Part shown: positions 1 to 10,033 of the stretch, piece after piece
Numbering within the stretch: the first letter of the stretch is position 1
Layout of the letters: each line of letters begins with the position of its first letter
Assembly: GCF_040954645.1 (NCBI RefSeq)
Contig: NC_092813.1
Span: 15,974,136 to 16,038,135 of the forward strand
Direction: 5' to 3'
DNA from: Diabrotica undecimpunctata
Lineage: Eukaryota; Arthropoda; Insecta; Coleoptera; Chrysomelidae
Length of the DNA: 64,000 nt
Position numbers and translations under genes: made by a program
The notes under the pieces: generated by a model
Seen by the model: only the letters and a program-made list of their open reading frames with translations
What the model was told of the DNA's origin: nothing
The model's database searches: none

Positions 1-1140
1 GGGCGGTAAGAAGTGGGCTTCTTCTTTAGATTTGTTGGGCTTGATGATGGGAATTATTACAGCCTGGGACCAAAGATCAGGAAATTTATGTTTTAGAAAA
101 CAAGTATTAAATAAATCTAGTAAAACTAGTTTAGCTGTAAATGGAAAGTTTTTTATAAATATTGGTGGTATGTCATCTGGTCCAGCCAGAGGCGTTTTTT
201 AAATCAGAAATAGCAAATTCTAATTCTTGAAGAGTTATAGCGATATTTAAAGGATCATTGGTATCGTTTATGGTGATAATAGAGGATTCTATAGTTTCCT
301 TGTGCGTTAACATTTCCTGAGGTATATCATTATTGCTAGAATTTTTTTGATATATATCAGCAAATGTTTCTGCAATAGCTTTGTGACAAGTAATTAGTGT
401 TTGAGGGCCTGCGTAGCGCAAGCGGTAGGATGCTTGCCCCGCAAGCCGGTGGTTCGGAGTTCGAATCCTACCGCCGGCAAGAACAACAAGACATTTTTAA
501 AAATGTCTATAGGCCCCAGGTCGACTCAGCCTGAATAAAAATGAGTACCTTGGGTAAAACCAGGGGTAATAATAGGCGGTTGAAGCGTAGCACTGGCCAT
601 GTTACCTTCCTTGTATACCGTAGGCCCTAGATATAGCAGACTATCCTGCTATACTCCCAAAGCCGCGAAGCGGTATAAAACGGGAGACTATTATTATATA
701 ATTAGTGTTTGACCATGAGTTAACGAGTTTATTTGTCTAAAAGAGTTGGAACCTTTGAGTTTACGAATTTTAGACCAAATGACAGCTGAAGGGGTCGATG
801 AATTTATAGAAGAAACATAATTTTCCATGTATTTCTTTTACTTTTTTTATGAGATATCTCGATCTTGCCCTAAGTTTTTGAAAACTAAGTAAATTTTCTT
901 CCGTATTATGCTTTTTAAGTTTATTAAACGCACGTTTGGTTATAGATGGAGCTAGTACGATTTCGCTTGTCCATCAAGGCACTGGTTGTCTATTACAGAG
1001 TTTAGTTTTACCGATATTAGTTAAGGCAGCTTCTGTTATGATATTATTTAAGGATCTAATATCAGAGTTTATGTCACTGCTTAATTGGAAATTTTCAATT
1101 TTCATTTGGATGTCGATCTGATAGGAGTTCCTGTTTGCAT
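1..1140 (-). pseudogene. LINE A ORF2 linker and start of reverse transcriptase, broken
   Basis: On the minus strand the stretch after the endonuclease translates piecemeal into the linker typical of I-like ORF2 proteins and then into the start of reverse transcriptase. A segment at 173-421 reads NASGW and is followed, after a frame change, by a GPDD-type motif that corresponds to GPDNIPF in the intact copy at 23931-27566. The SINE at 405-698 splits the segment. Stops and frameshifts make it non-functional. Short plus-strand open frames in this stretch are antisense shadows. Confidence 0.6.
405..698 (+). mobile_element. tRNA-derived SINE with perfect 14-bp target duplication
   Basis: A 294-bp insertion is flanked by the perfect direct repeat TAATTAGTGTTTGA at 391-404 and 699-712. 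The head carries RNA polymerase III internal promoter boxes: an A-box TAGCGCAAGCGG at 414-425 and a B-box GTTCGAATCC at 459-468. The region between them resembles a tRNA but does not fold into a clean cloverleaf, so it is a tRNA-derived head rather than a tRNA gene. The 3' end is a short TTA-type repeat (TTATTA). It interrupts the linker before the reverse transcriptase of LINE A and is therefore younger than that element. Such SINEs make no protein and are mobilised by LINE machinery; the partner LINE is not known. Confidence 0.85.
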
Positions 1141-1143
1141 TCT

Positions 1144-1842
1144 TTATTTTCCAAGATTGATATATTGGGAATTTAGGAGATTGAGATTTATTAAGTGAAT
1201 GGGGAAATGATCACTGTCGTGTAGTGATTCGAAAGTATTCCATAACAGATAAGTTGACAATGATTGGCTACATAATGTCAAATCTATGGCGGAAAATGAG
1301 CCGTTGGAAGAGTTAAATCTGGTCGATTTTCCATTATTAAGTAGTATTAAGTCTGAGGAATCAATGAAATGATTTAATAAATTACCGAATTTGTCAGTTT
1401 TATGACTTCCCCATGCCGGATGATGGCAATTCATATCACCTAAAATTATTTTTGGGTTTGGAATTTGATCTATAAGATTTCTAAATTCTTGTAAATTGAG
1501 ATCGTTGGGATGAGGCAGATAAATATTGCAAATGTTAATATGTTTTTGGTAAGTAACTGTTACAGCTACAGCTTCAAGACTAGTACGTAATGCAATTGGT
1601 TTAGCTTGTATATCTGTTCTAGTGAAAATAGCTACTCCGCCACTGGCTTGGTGTGCGTTTCTATTTTTTAGAAAACATTGGTAATTTCGGAGATTTATAT
1701 TAGTATTTTTAAAACGGGTCTCTTGAAGACAAAGTATTTTAGGAGATAGTTTATTTATTAAAAGTTTTAATTGTTCAATATGGGTGTAAAACCCATTAAG
1801 GTTCCACTGTACAATAAAAGAAGCTGGCATTAGATTTCCCAA
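1144..1842 (-). pseudogene. LINE A ORF2 endonuclease domain (exonuclease-endonuclease-phosphatase fold)
   Basis: An open frame of 232 codons encodes the apurinic-type endonuclease that nicks target DNA for target-primed reverse transcription. Family landmarks are visible: VQWNLNGFY near the N-terminus (conserved Asn), CLQETRFK (conserved Glu), GDMNCHHPAWGS (Asp and Asn) in the middle and SDHFPI (Asp-His) near the C-terminus. It starts at an ATG preceding the conserved block, unlike the sister copy at 27566. The frame ends shortly after the catalytic His, so the ORF is truncated relative to a normal ORF2 of about 1200 residues. The rest of ORF2 continues leftward in other frames. Confidence 0.8.
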
Positions 1843-1859
1843 TGGGATGGCGGTTCATC

Positions 1860-3168
1860 GGACTCTTCAATTGAAGATGTTTTATTGGGGTTTAGTTTCT
1901 TCTTTAAACGGGTAATGTTGTTTTTTAGTTTTGAATTGGAGATATAACAATGGATGAAGTTAAGAATATCGATTAGTTCAGTAGGTTCATTGGAATAATT
2001 TTTGGAGATTATTTCGGGATGTTGGGAATGTAGTGTGTTTTCTAGGAAATCGCAAATCTCATTATAATTTAGAATAAATTCGGGTGATCTGTTCTCTATT
2101 TTTTCTTTTATTGATTAAAGAGAAAGAGTGAGTTCATCGCGAGAAGTTTTATCTGATTTTTTGGATTTTTTCTTGGGTTTGTTTAGAGTAGGAGGCACAA
2201 AAAGTTCTGTGTTAGTTTGAGCATTGTTTTCGATAATGTCTTGAGAGGACGATATTTGTCTTTTACCTTAATTGGTTTTACTGGCAATGTTTATAGAAGG
2301 TAAAGATGTTTCCTCTGCTAAATTTTTGGTTAAATTGTTTGAGTCTGATGATGTATTGGGAGAAGGGTTTTGGGTAGTGTTGGTTATAAGTGTTACTAGA
2401 ATAGAGTCGGTTTCCATTGTTACATTTGTTTGCTCATTAGATTCCTGAACTGGTGTTCTAGATAGGATAGGTGCTAGGGAAGGGTTTAATGGGGTGAGAT
2501 CAGTTCTGTGAGGACATTCTGCTTCTTTGTGACCAATAGTTTTACAATTTGAGCAGTTATATCCATCTATGGAACGGTACAGACGATACAGGGTGTTATC
2601 ATGTGATATATTAAAAGAATCGGGGATAAAGAGATTTTCTAGGGGAGTGATAAATATTTGCCTTCTAAAACTGAGGACATGGCTGTATTATTTTTCTGGC
2701 ATACCTATTCTTAAGATAGTCATCTTAGACACAGCAATGATACCCATTTTTTGTAGTTATGCTTCTATAATATTGTTAGGAATTGTAGGACATGCATTAG
2801 GTACTATGAGTCTATCGGCTGGAGTGATCAATCTTCTTATTTCTATTTGTGATTCTTTTATGTTTACAAACTTGTAGGAGTGGAGAAGTGAGTCGATCGT
2901 GCTTTTTGAGGAAAGATAAATACAAATTCGGTTGTTAGAAATTCTTGATGCGAAGACGACATTACGTGGTCCTACTAGTGATCCTACAGCTATGATGTAG
3001 TCGTGAATTTTGGTATCTTCCATACGAGACAGGACAATAGCCTGTTGTTTTGTTGGGCGTTTAAAAGAATTTACTACACTGGAATGTTTAAGATGAGCTT
3101 TGTGGTTGATTCATGTTGATTGGGGTAGTGTTATTTAAAATAATATTGGTAGAAATCATGATATTTTA
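1860..3168 (-). pseudogene. LINE A ORF1 (gag-like) remnant
   Basis: The right part of LINE A holds a broken ORF1. The clearest block is at 2757-3023, which translates into a peptide with SNNRICIYLSS and a following RRLI-PADRLIVPNACPTIP stretch; these align with SNNRVCIYLA and RRLISPSQRLVLSNVCPSIP of the intact ORF1 at 27630-29012. A possible start codon lies near 3168, and a frame change separates it from the conserved block. ORF1 of these elements binds the element RNA; the zinc knuckle region near 2520-2560 is only faintly visible. Multiple stops are present. Confidence 0.6.
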
Positions 3169-3199
3169 AGATGCCGTAAGTCCGGTCCTGCCGCCAGTT

Positions 3200-3462
3200 C
3201 GAAAACTGGTCGTCGTTCCGGATCCAGACTCAAACTTGTTTTATCTTTGTGTATTTTGCAGGTTATATTTCTGATAATATTGTTTATATTAATGTAATTT
3301 CGAGTACTCACGTCTGTCTATATTGGTGAGCACTAGTGTAGCACTATAACTTTTTGCACAGATGAAATAAAAATTTTTGAAAGGTAATTTACCATTCAAA
3401 ATAATTTTATTTTTGGACGGCTTTAAACGTGGTATATTGTACCTTAGTCAGGACCGTACTCC
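3200..3462. other. Unassigned spacer between LINE A and the Gypsy remnant
   Basis: No gene is visible. The plus strand at about 3443-3457 contains CAGGACCGTACTCCA, which also occurs (opposite strand) in the 5' leader of the I-like element just right of 29035. A weakly similar leader also precedes ORF1 of LINE A at 3178-3195. This may be a short inverted fragment of a related 5' leader, but the similarity beyond the 15 bases is weak. Confidence 0.3.
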
Positions 3463-3608
3463 ATGGAACTTTTGTTTAATAATGAAATTACAAATTTAAA
3501 AGATCGTTGAAAAATGTATGTTGCACCTATTTATTGGTCAGGTTATGCTTCCGTCAGAGTCTGCTTCCGGGTCATCGGTCGGCTTGGGTCGCTGAGGATT
3601 GCATTTCT
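3463..3608 (-). repeat. Partial 3' LTR of the errantivirus-like element
   Basis: This segment is about 85-90% identical by eye to 8380-8516, for example the shared run GGTCATCGGTCGGCTTGGGT. The C-terminal codons of the env remnant (stop at 3572) lie inside it, as in other elements of this type where env runs into the LTR. The outer end present in the right LTR (8307-8379) is missing here. Confidence 0.75.
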
Positions 3609-5000
3609 CCTTCCTCCTCTGGAATTGACTTCGACCTCGAAGTCTGGGAAACTTCTGCGATGAGCTGATCTAGAATTTGAATTTGGGCTGGCTGTAGTTT
3701 GGGCCCAAAAAGTAATCTGGAAATCCTTTTTTTCTTTTTTATTAGAAAAATAAAAATGAATAATAAGAGGAAAACTATTAAAATTAAACTGGTGGTGCCA
3801 AGTCCCGTTGAAATTTGTGGAAGAGGGTCCAATGTTTCTATTGGCTGAAGCTGGCTATGGGTCTCTGGAATTTTGAGTTTTTCAATTTGAATCTTATGCT
3901 CGGGTATCAATTTTATGGGAACGACTTCTGGGGTGGAGATTTCTTGTGTAATCTTTTTATTATATTTGGTTCCTTCTATGATAATTGGTTCGTCCGTCAT
4001 TATGATACCACTGGTTATGACTTCTTTTTCTTGAATTTTTATTGGATTGACTACTCCTAATAAAATTACTTTATTGGTTTCTTGAAAGAAGTTTTCTGTG
4101 ACAACGACTTTCGGGCAATTTTGAACATTGGGTATGGAGCATCTCGATTTGACCAATTTCGTACAAACTATGTACTCAGCATGTCCCTTACAGTCTTCGT
4201 ACCATTTATTGTTAGCATAGAAATGTGTGGGTGGCAATATCATAATGTGATCTGAATTAGAGATAGGATAAATTCTATAGGTGAGGTATAGGTTAATGTC
4301 AAGGATAGGAATTTTTATTATTATGAGCATTGTTTGAAAAGTGACACAAATAAGGGCTTTAGATGCTTCTATAAGTTCATAAGGATGATTATCATCGATG
4401 AGGAGGGCATTTCTTGAATAAATTTGAAGAAGATTTTCTTTTAAACTTTCGAGTTCATTTAATGTAAATAATTCAATATTTGGGATATCTAAATGAGATA
4501 AAGTGATTGTTCTGATAAGTTTCATAAGAAGTTCATTAATATTTTGAAGGTTAATTATTTCATTATGTAGAGCAATATAGCCGTCAAAATCGGCAGATAA
4601 TTTATTAACTGCGGATAGAAGTACGAAACTATTGTTATTATTTTGTTTATAAGTTTCTCGAATCTCGTATCAATTGACTGTCCAAATGAGATTTGATTGT
4701 TAAATTTTTTATGATTTCATTTTCTTTAAGTTCAATAATAGCTGTAATGTGTGTTCTTACCATATCTAGATCTGAATTATCGGGATTGCCCGCTACATAT
4801 TTAATAGCTGTACCAAGAAAATTAAAAAGTCCTTTTTTCTGTTTTCTAGTTATTTTATGTAAATTGTCTTTAGGTAGGTCATATAAATGATTATACTGGG
4901 AATACAATGAGGACAGGGGTCCATTTTTAATAGGGGTTTTAAAATAGTAAATAGGATCTCTTTCTAAGGTTTCTTTTAATTTTTGTAAATTTATGTGCAA
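3572..5000 (-). pseudogene. Env-like membrane protein remnant (errantivirus type)
   Basis: Two frames (4647-5000 and 3572-4525) together cover most of an envelope-like protein of the kind carried by insect errantiviruses, related to baculovirus F proteins. The upstream frame has a basic stretch followed by a hydrophobic glycine-containing segment, where a processed fusion protein would have its cleavage site and fusion peptide. The downstream frame has several cysteines and, near residues 240-265, a single strongly hydrophobic membrane span followed by KKKKR, then a short cytoplasmic tail ending inside the LTR. The two frames are separated by a break near 4530-4650, so no complete protein is made. 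Confidence 0.7.
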
Positions 5001-5298
5001 GATATGTCTGTGATAATGTGAGGTTTCTCTGGATTTTCCAACTTCTTCGACAAAATAACCATTATTCGGAATTTGTTGGATCGTGAGAAGATGTCCCAGG
5101 TATAAGATCGTTCTGTAAAAAAGTTTTGTTTATAAGTTTTCGGGCTCTTTTTGCAAATTTTAAGTAAGTGCTTGTTTCGTTTTCTTTGTCAGTTTTACCG
5201 GCTACTTTTGTCTTAATTTGTTTATCGGGGCGTAATATATGTAGAATAGTTTTGCAAGATTTATTTCAGGTATCTCTTCGGCAGTCTCGTTTGCTTTG

Positions 5299-5760
5299 TC
5301 AAATATGTTTTGTTTTTTTTTTTGTTTTTTGTATGTGTTCTATAAAAGGTTGAAGTTCATCTTTATGTCTTTGGTTATAGATTTCATATACCGGAAGATC
5401 AAAATCGAAATATATTTCTTCGGCATAAGGTCCGTAGAGAATAGAAAAAAGAGAATAATTAGTGGCACTATGGATTGATTGATTATAAATTAACACAGCA
5501 TGGGTGAAGATATCATTAAATGGATCGTTTGGATTTTGGTCTTTTAAAGTTCTAAGCTTTTTGATAAGGGTAGAATGAAATCGTTCTACAGGGGAGTTCG
5601 AAGATGAATTATTTACTGTAGTGAAATGTAGTTCCATTTTGTGAAGATTCATGAATTCTTTAATTATGGAGGAATTAAATTCTGTACCACTGTCGCATAC
5701 TATTTTTTTGGGATAGTTGTGGTGTGAGAAGTAGTGTCTGAGTTTTCTTAGGATTGACAA
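5299..5760 (-). pseudogene. Integrase catalytic core and C-terminal part
   Basis: This frame carries the second and third acidic residues of the DDE integrase core: IVCDSGTEFNS (Asp) and SNSPVERFHSTLIKKLR (Glu). The first Asp should lie between 5760 and 5910, where frame and reading are broken. It then runs through FNDIFTHAVLIYNQSIHSATNYSL and ends in a lysine-rich tail. Env remnants follow downstream. Confidence 0.75.
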
Positions 5761-5910
5761 CGAAGTTTTGTCAAGTATTTTGTAACACTGTCCATACTTT
5801 GAGAATTAATCAATAACTGTCAAATAGAGATTTTTGTTGGAATAGAATAAATCTAGGTGTAAGATATCAAAAGGTTTTTGTCCAAGTAAAGATCCTAACT
5901 GTGGAAGTTT

Positions 5911-6366
5911 CTAGGGACGTCTTTCATACTTATTTTTAGGGTAAATTTCGCATTGGTTAATATAGTTTGAAATAGTAGTTTGCATATTAGGCCAGCAAAA
6001 TTTATTTTTTAAATGTTTGTAGGTTTCTACGATACCGTTATGATTCTCGGTATGGTATTTCTTTACGCATTCGATTTGTCTTTCTTCTTCTTCTTCAATG
6101 TCTTGCAGTATTTTATTGCAGAAAAAGGTTTTAACGGTTGAGTCTATATTTTCTCTAAAGTAGTTGCAAATAAAAGGTCTAAATTTATGAGATACTTTTA
6201 TGACAAATTTTTTTTTGGGTCTTAAAATATTTTTAAAAGAATCTGGTATTTCTATTTTCCAATCTTCTGTGACATTTACATTGTATCTATGTTTGTTTAA
6301 TATTTTTCGATAAACTAAATCGAATTTTTCGGAGTTACCAATAATTATAATTTGATTTGTCGACAT
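5911..6366 (-). pseudogene. Integrase N-terminal zinc-binding (HHCC) domain
   Basis: A 151-codon frame ends in the H2C2 zinc-binding module of retroviral-type integrases: KKYHTENHNGIVETYKHL followed by the FCWPNM and YINQCEIYPKNKY segment. The second Cys of the expected CxxC appears replaced (QCEIYPKN), which would weaken zinc binding. The upstream part lies in the poorly conserved region between RNase H and integrase. The frame stops at 5911 and the core domain resumes at 5760. Confidence 0.7.
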
Positions 6367-6956
6367 ATTAATTGGTTCTTCCGAAATTTTGATTCCAGAA
6401 ATGGGATTTTCAACTGCAGTGTGTTGCGTATCGTCACAATTTTACAGTCGGTCATATTGTTCCAGAATTCGTCTGGGTCGAACTGTTCATCAATATCTAA
6501 AGGTTCGGCACAGTTTGAATTGGTACTTAGAGCATTAATTTGTACTCTAGAAAGGGCGTCAGCAACTTGATTTTTCTTTCCTTTTTTATATTTTACATCA
6601 AAATTATATTCATCAAGTTTTAGTCTCCAGCGTGCTAATCTAGACGTAGGATCTTTAATTTTATAGATCCAGACAAGGGGATTATGGTCCGTTTCGACCA
6701 AAAATCTTTGGCCATATAAATAGGGACAAAAATGTTTGCAAGAATCTATGATGGCTAAGAGTTCCTTTTCAATTGTGGAGTAAGCTTGTTCAGCTGAATT
6801 TAGAGTTCGCGAGTAATACGCGATTAGATGATTGTCCTGAGAAAGCACAGAACCAATAGCTACATTGGAAGCATCAGTAGTGAGAACAAAAGGTTTTGAA
6901 AAATCTGGATATTGGAGTACAGGGGCATTGGTTATTAATTGTTTGCATTTTTTAAA
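6345..6956 (-). pseudogene. Gypsy RNase H domain
   Basis: The frame at 6345-6848, extended a little upstream, encodes the RNase H that removes RNA from the RNA-DNA hybrid. Visible landmarks are [32 protein letters not shown] and [20 protein letters not shown] followed by NQVADALSR. The start of the domain lies in the region after 6848 with the motif [13 protein letters not shown] sequence readable on the minus strand. It overlaps the next frame, so a frame break separates it from integrase. Confidence 0.75.
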
Positions 6957-7361
6957 TTATTTTAGAAAATTAGGATTCCTAGGATCGACTACGACTCCTT
7001 TACGAGTACATCTGGAAAGAGGGGATGTAATTTTCGCAAAATTTGGTATAAATTTACGATAATATCCTATAAGACCTAAGAAGGATTTGATTTCTTTGAC
7101 TGATTTTGGCAATGGACATTTTTGGATAGCTTCTATTTTGCTAGGATTTGGTTTAATACCATCAGCGGTTACTAAGTGACCAAGAAAAGCAACTTCTTTC
7201 GTCAGGAATTCTGATTTATCCAATTGTACTTTCAGATTATTATTTCGGAATGTATCGAATATTGTAGCAATATGAACAATGTTCATGTAAAGACTTGAAA
7301 AACATAATAACATCGTCCATATATACGAAACAAAATTTATGAAGAAAAGGTCTAAGAACAT
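6957..7361 (-). pseudogene. Reverse transcriptase C-terminal part (thumb/connection), frameshifted
   Basis: This frame overlaps the preceding RT frame and continues it after a frameshift near 7290. It contains the typical Gypsy connection sequence LGHLVTADGIKPNPSKIEAI and FLGLIGYYRKFIPNFAKI. It normally lies between the YxDD-containing palm and RNase H. The first ~35 residues of the open frame are out-of-frame sequence and should be ignored. Confidence 0.75.
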
Positions 7362-8142
7362 TGTCCATCAATTTTTCGAAAGTGCTTGGGGCATTTTTTA
7401 AACCAAACGGTATCCTCGTAAATTCAAAATGACCATGAGGAACTGTGAAGGCACTGTTCTCGATGGAATTAGAATGTACCTCGATTTGGTGAAAACCTTG
7501 AGCAAGATCGAGAACTGTGAAATATGTGGCTTTACCGAGATTGTCTAATATCTCGTCAATTTTGGGTAAAGGGTATTTATCATCTATCGTATTTTCGTTC
7601 AGTTTACGATAATCAATTACCATCCTGAATTTTTGCTCTCCGGATGCATCGGCTTTTTTCGGTACGATCCAGAGAGGAGCAGAAAACGGCGATATGGAAG
7701 GCCTAATAATATCATTATCTAATAATTTATTTACTTGTTTTGTACGTCTATCGCCATATTTAGCGAGTAAAGCTGGCCGAATTTCAGTCCAAATAGTTTT
7801 ATTGGAATAATTTAAAAAATCTTTAGGTTCGCCCTTGATACGAGAAGCGATATTGGCATTTAAAACAAATTCTTGTGACTGTGTAATATCTTGTGTACCC
7901 AAAAATACAATTAGATTATCAACAGATCTAATAAATGTGGAGAGATTATCTCCAGTAGAAAATTCAGACAAAGTAGCGCATACGCTAGAAATATCAGCGT
8001 TTGACATAGGCATTCTTGATTTATTTAGAGATTTTTTAGAATTACGAATATTATATTTAGAACTATAACTAGCAGTACCTAAAATAAGATTTTTAAATAA
8101 AACTTCCAAATTATTTCTAGAAATATCGTTTAAAATGCTCAT
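7240..8142 (-). pseudogene. Gag fused in frame to reverse transcriptase by internal deletion
   Basis: A 300-codon frame starts at an ATG 145 bases inside the LTR. Residues 1 to about 130 look like the N-terminal half of an errantivirus Gag. Around residue 135 (near 7740) the sequence switches without a frame break to the pre-RT region with DNDIIRPS-SPFSAP. Reverse transcriptase landmarks follow: FRMVIDYRKLN, YFTVLDLAQGFHQI, IPFGLKNAPSTFE and the catalytic VYMDDV near residue 275. The rest of Gag, the protease and the very start of RT are absent. The frame ends shortly after YMDD; the remainder of RT continues at 6957-7361 in another frame. The fusion is most simply an in-frame deletion. Confidence 0.75.
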
Positions 8143-8286
8143 AAAGGAAAAAAAGGAAAATTGACTTACAGGATGACGATCAGTGATGATGTTCTCTGCA
8201 TGCTCTTCCTTCTGATCCCAGGTTCAATGGATTCTCGCCGAACAACTGAAGTTGACCAGGAAACGGATGGATTCTGTACGAAGAAT

Positions 8287-8302
8287 CCTGTTCGCAGCGC
8301 CA
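8287..8302 (-). promoter_or_regulatory. Primer-binding site of the errantivirus-like element
   Basis: The minus strand reads TGGCGCTGCGAACAGG four bases inside the LTR end. It begins with TGG, complementary to the CCA end of a tRNA, as expected for a reverse-transcription primer site. The primer tRNA was not identified. Confidence 0.6.
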
Positions 8303-8306
8303 GAAA

Positions 8307-8510
8307 TGTTGGGAACACTTAAACTTATATTTAAAAAAAAAGGTTTAATTTGATAAATCACAAATTTACAAATTATGGAACTTTTGTTTAACAATGAAAT
8401 TACACATTAAAAAGAACGTTGAAAAATGTATGTAATTGCACCTATTTATTGGTTCGGGTATGCTGAGTCTGCTTCCAGGTCATCGGTCGGCTTGGGTCAC
8501 TGAGGATTGC

Positions 8511-8516
<6 letters not shown>
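8307..8516 (-). repeat. Partial 5' LTR of the errantivirus-like element
   Basis: On the minus strand the LTR ends in ...CCCAACA, with the canonical terminal CA, at 8307 and is followed by a short spacer and the primer-binding site. The start of the LTR is lost at 8516, where the sequence changes abruptly to (TA)n. Positions 8380-8516 match the left LTR copy. Confidence 0.75.

Positions 8517-8562
<46 letters not shown>
8516..8562. repeat. (TA)n microsatellite
   Basis: About 23 TA dinucleotides. The tract begins exactly where the right LTR of the errantivirus-like element stops. Confidence 0.95.
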
Positions 8563-8564
<2 letters not shown>

Positions 8565-9878
8565 AGATGATTGGTGTTTAAAGAAAATAATTTATAAGTT
8601 ATATACTAGATAATATTAGATATAACAAGTATTTGGCTATTTTAATAAGTTATATACTAGAAAATTTTATAAAAATTATTTATGTGAGGGCATTTTTAAG
8701 AAATTAGCATATAATAATTGTAAAAAGTTGTATTTTAATAATTATAATATTGTAGATATATTTAAGTGAGCCATATGACTAGGCAACCAAAAATACTCTT
8801 TAAAGTGACAGATAGAAATTCATAATTAGGAATATAAATGGGGTTATAATATGTTGTTTAAAATGTGTATTTTATTAAATTAGAATGTTAAGTTACTAAT
8901 TTAAGTGTATATTCTGATCTGAAAAGCCTAAATGTCAACAAAATTATCAATAGAAAAGTAAGGAATTCTCTAGATCACCGGAGATGGCCTTGTTTGCGAA
9001 ATGGTTTGTTCCAGAAAATTCAGACATGTATTTAATAGAACAAATGGAACATGATTTCTTGCTAGATGATTCTGGAACATGAAAAAATATATAAATACCC
9101 GGTGATTTGGATTCAAGATGTCCATTCAGTTAGTCAATCAGTTATGAGTTACAGTTACTATGATGGCCAGTTTTAGTATGAAAATTAGTTAGAGGCAGTC
9201 AATCAATTACAATTGTTCAATATAGTGAGTTAAATCAAGATTAAGAAACAGTATAAAGAAAATATTATTGAAGATTAAAAATTATGTTATGTATAAATGA
9301 TGATAATGGAAGAAGTATTAATTGAATATTAAAATTAAATAATATTTTTGGTGATTGGATATTGATATATTGAAAAGAAGAATAAAAATAAATGCTGTTT
9401 GCTGGTTTGCTTGGTGGTTTATAAATGCTGTGAAGAAAAATATCTTAAATTGGTGGAAGCTGATAATTGGAAAAAGCAATTTCACAAAAACAAGGATAAC
9501 CGAAGCTGAGAAGAAGATATTTGAGTGGTGATTATAATCTATATAGTGGAAAACAGTTCATTTGGGCATTCAGTGACAGAAAGGTACAAAATTTTGTTAA
9601 TATAATTTAGTTAGTGTCATAACAATTTCAATTTTGAAGATAGTTTGTTTAAATTTTACATTGTCTATAGAATTTAATTAGTTTCATAAGAATTTCAATT
9701 TAAAGATAGTTTATTTTAAATTTACATTGGCTAGGTTAGATATATATGTGTTTCATAATAGATATAATAAAGATAATAAAAAAAAGTACTTACAAACTAA
9801 TTCTTTGAGAACCGCGATAAAAACCCTATATTATTAAAAAAACACTCATTGCTTATCATTCACAAACAATACATCATC

Positions 9879-9881
<3 letters not shown>
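8563..9881. other. AT-rich region without a gene; LTR-like promoter around 9088-9130
   Basis: No open frame of note was found. A TATAAATA at 9090-9097 is followed at 9126-9130 by TCAGT inside the repetitive TCAGTTAGTCAATCAGTTA run. That arrangement resembles the promoter of an insect LTR, so the interval might hold a solo LTR. No flanking duplication or TG...CA ends were found. Short direct repeats such as TTATAAGTTATATACTAGA-like runs occur at 8590-8660 and similar motifs recur near 9640-9720. Confidence 0.25.

Positions 9882-9945
<64 letters not shown>
9882..9945. repeat. (TA)n microsatellite
   Basis: An uninterrupted run of about 32 TA units, directly followed by the 90-bp repeat that also follows the tract at 11978-12044. 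Confidence 0.95.
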
Positions 9946-9948
<3 letters not shown>

Positions 9949-10033
9949 GAAAAGGAGTACGACCGTCAATCCAATATAAATTAAGGATCACTCAGAAGAG
10001 TGGTGGGTTTTTTCGGTCAAAAGGTGGAGAAAA
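9946..10033 (+). repeat. 90-bp direct repeat, copy 1
   Basis: Starts CGAGAAAAGGAGTACG and contains AAGAGTGGTGGGTTTTTTCGG. The same block, with small gaps, follows the (TA)n tract at 12045-12132 in the same orientation. Both copies are preceded by (TA)n, so TA tract plus block is probably one terminus of a dispersed mobile family. The adjacent GAAGACGTTTCGCTTTCTT at 10067-10085 is found only next to this copy. Confidence 0.65.

Larger units (their letters stand above)
1..3168 (-). mobile_element. I-like non-LTR retrotransposon A, decayed, cut by window edge
   Basis: This is a minus-strand LINE whose reverse transcriptase end runs off the left edge of the window. Reading from right to left there is an ORF1 remnant (about 1860-3168), an endonuclease ORF (1144-1842), a linker and the start of reverse transcriptase (1-1140). 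Both the ORF1 and endonuclease segments resemble those of the nearly intact element at 23767-29299, which places it in the same RNase H-bearing I-like group. It is broken by frameshifts and by a SINE at 405-698. The RT part near position 1-175 translates in a different frame from the linker at 173-421, so a frameshift lies there. The left end, RNase H and poly(A) tail lie outside the window. Confidence 0.85.
3463..8516 (-). mobile_element. Errantivirus-like Gypsy LTR element, decayed, with env remnant
   Basis: This minus-strand LTR element has the order gag, reverse transcriptase, RNase H, integrase, env, which is the layout of insect errantiviruses. About 145 bp of LTR sequence is shared between 3463-3608 and 8380-8516. 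A primer-binding site lies at 8287-8302, just inside the right LTR. Every coding segment is interrupted, and an internal deletion has removed the end of gag, protease and the start of reverse transcriptase. Neither LTR is complete: the left copy lacks the terminal ~75 bp present on the right, and the right copy stops at a (TA)n tract. It is an old, inactive copy. Confidence 0.85.

Noticed and set aside
405..480. A functional tRNA gene
   Set aside because: A and B boxes are present, but the stems do not pair well and the segment is the head of a SINE with target duplications on both sides.
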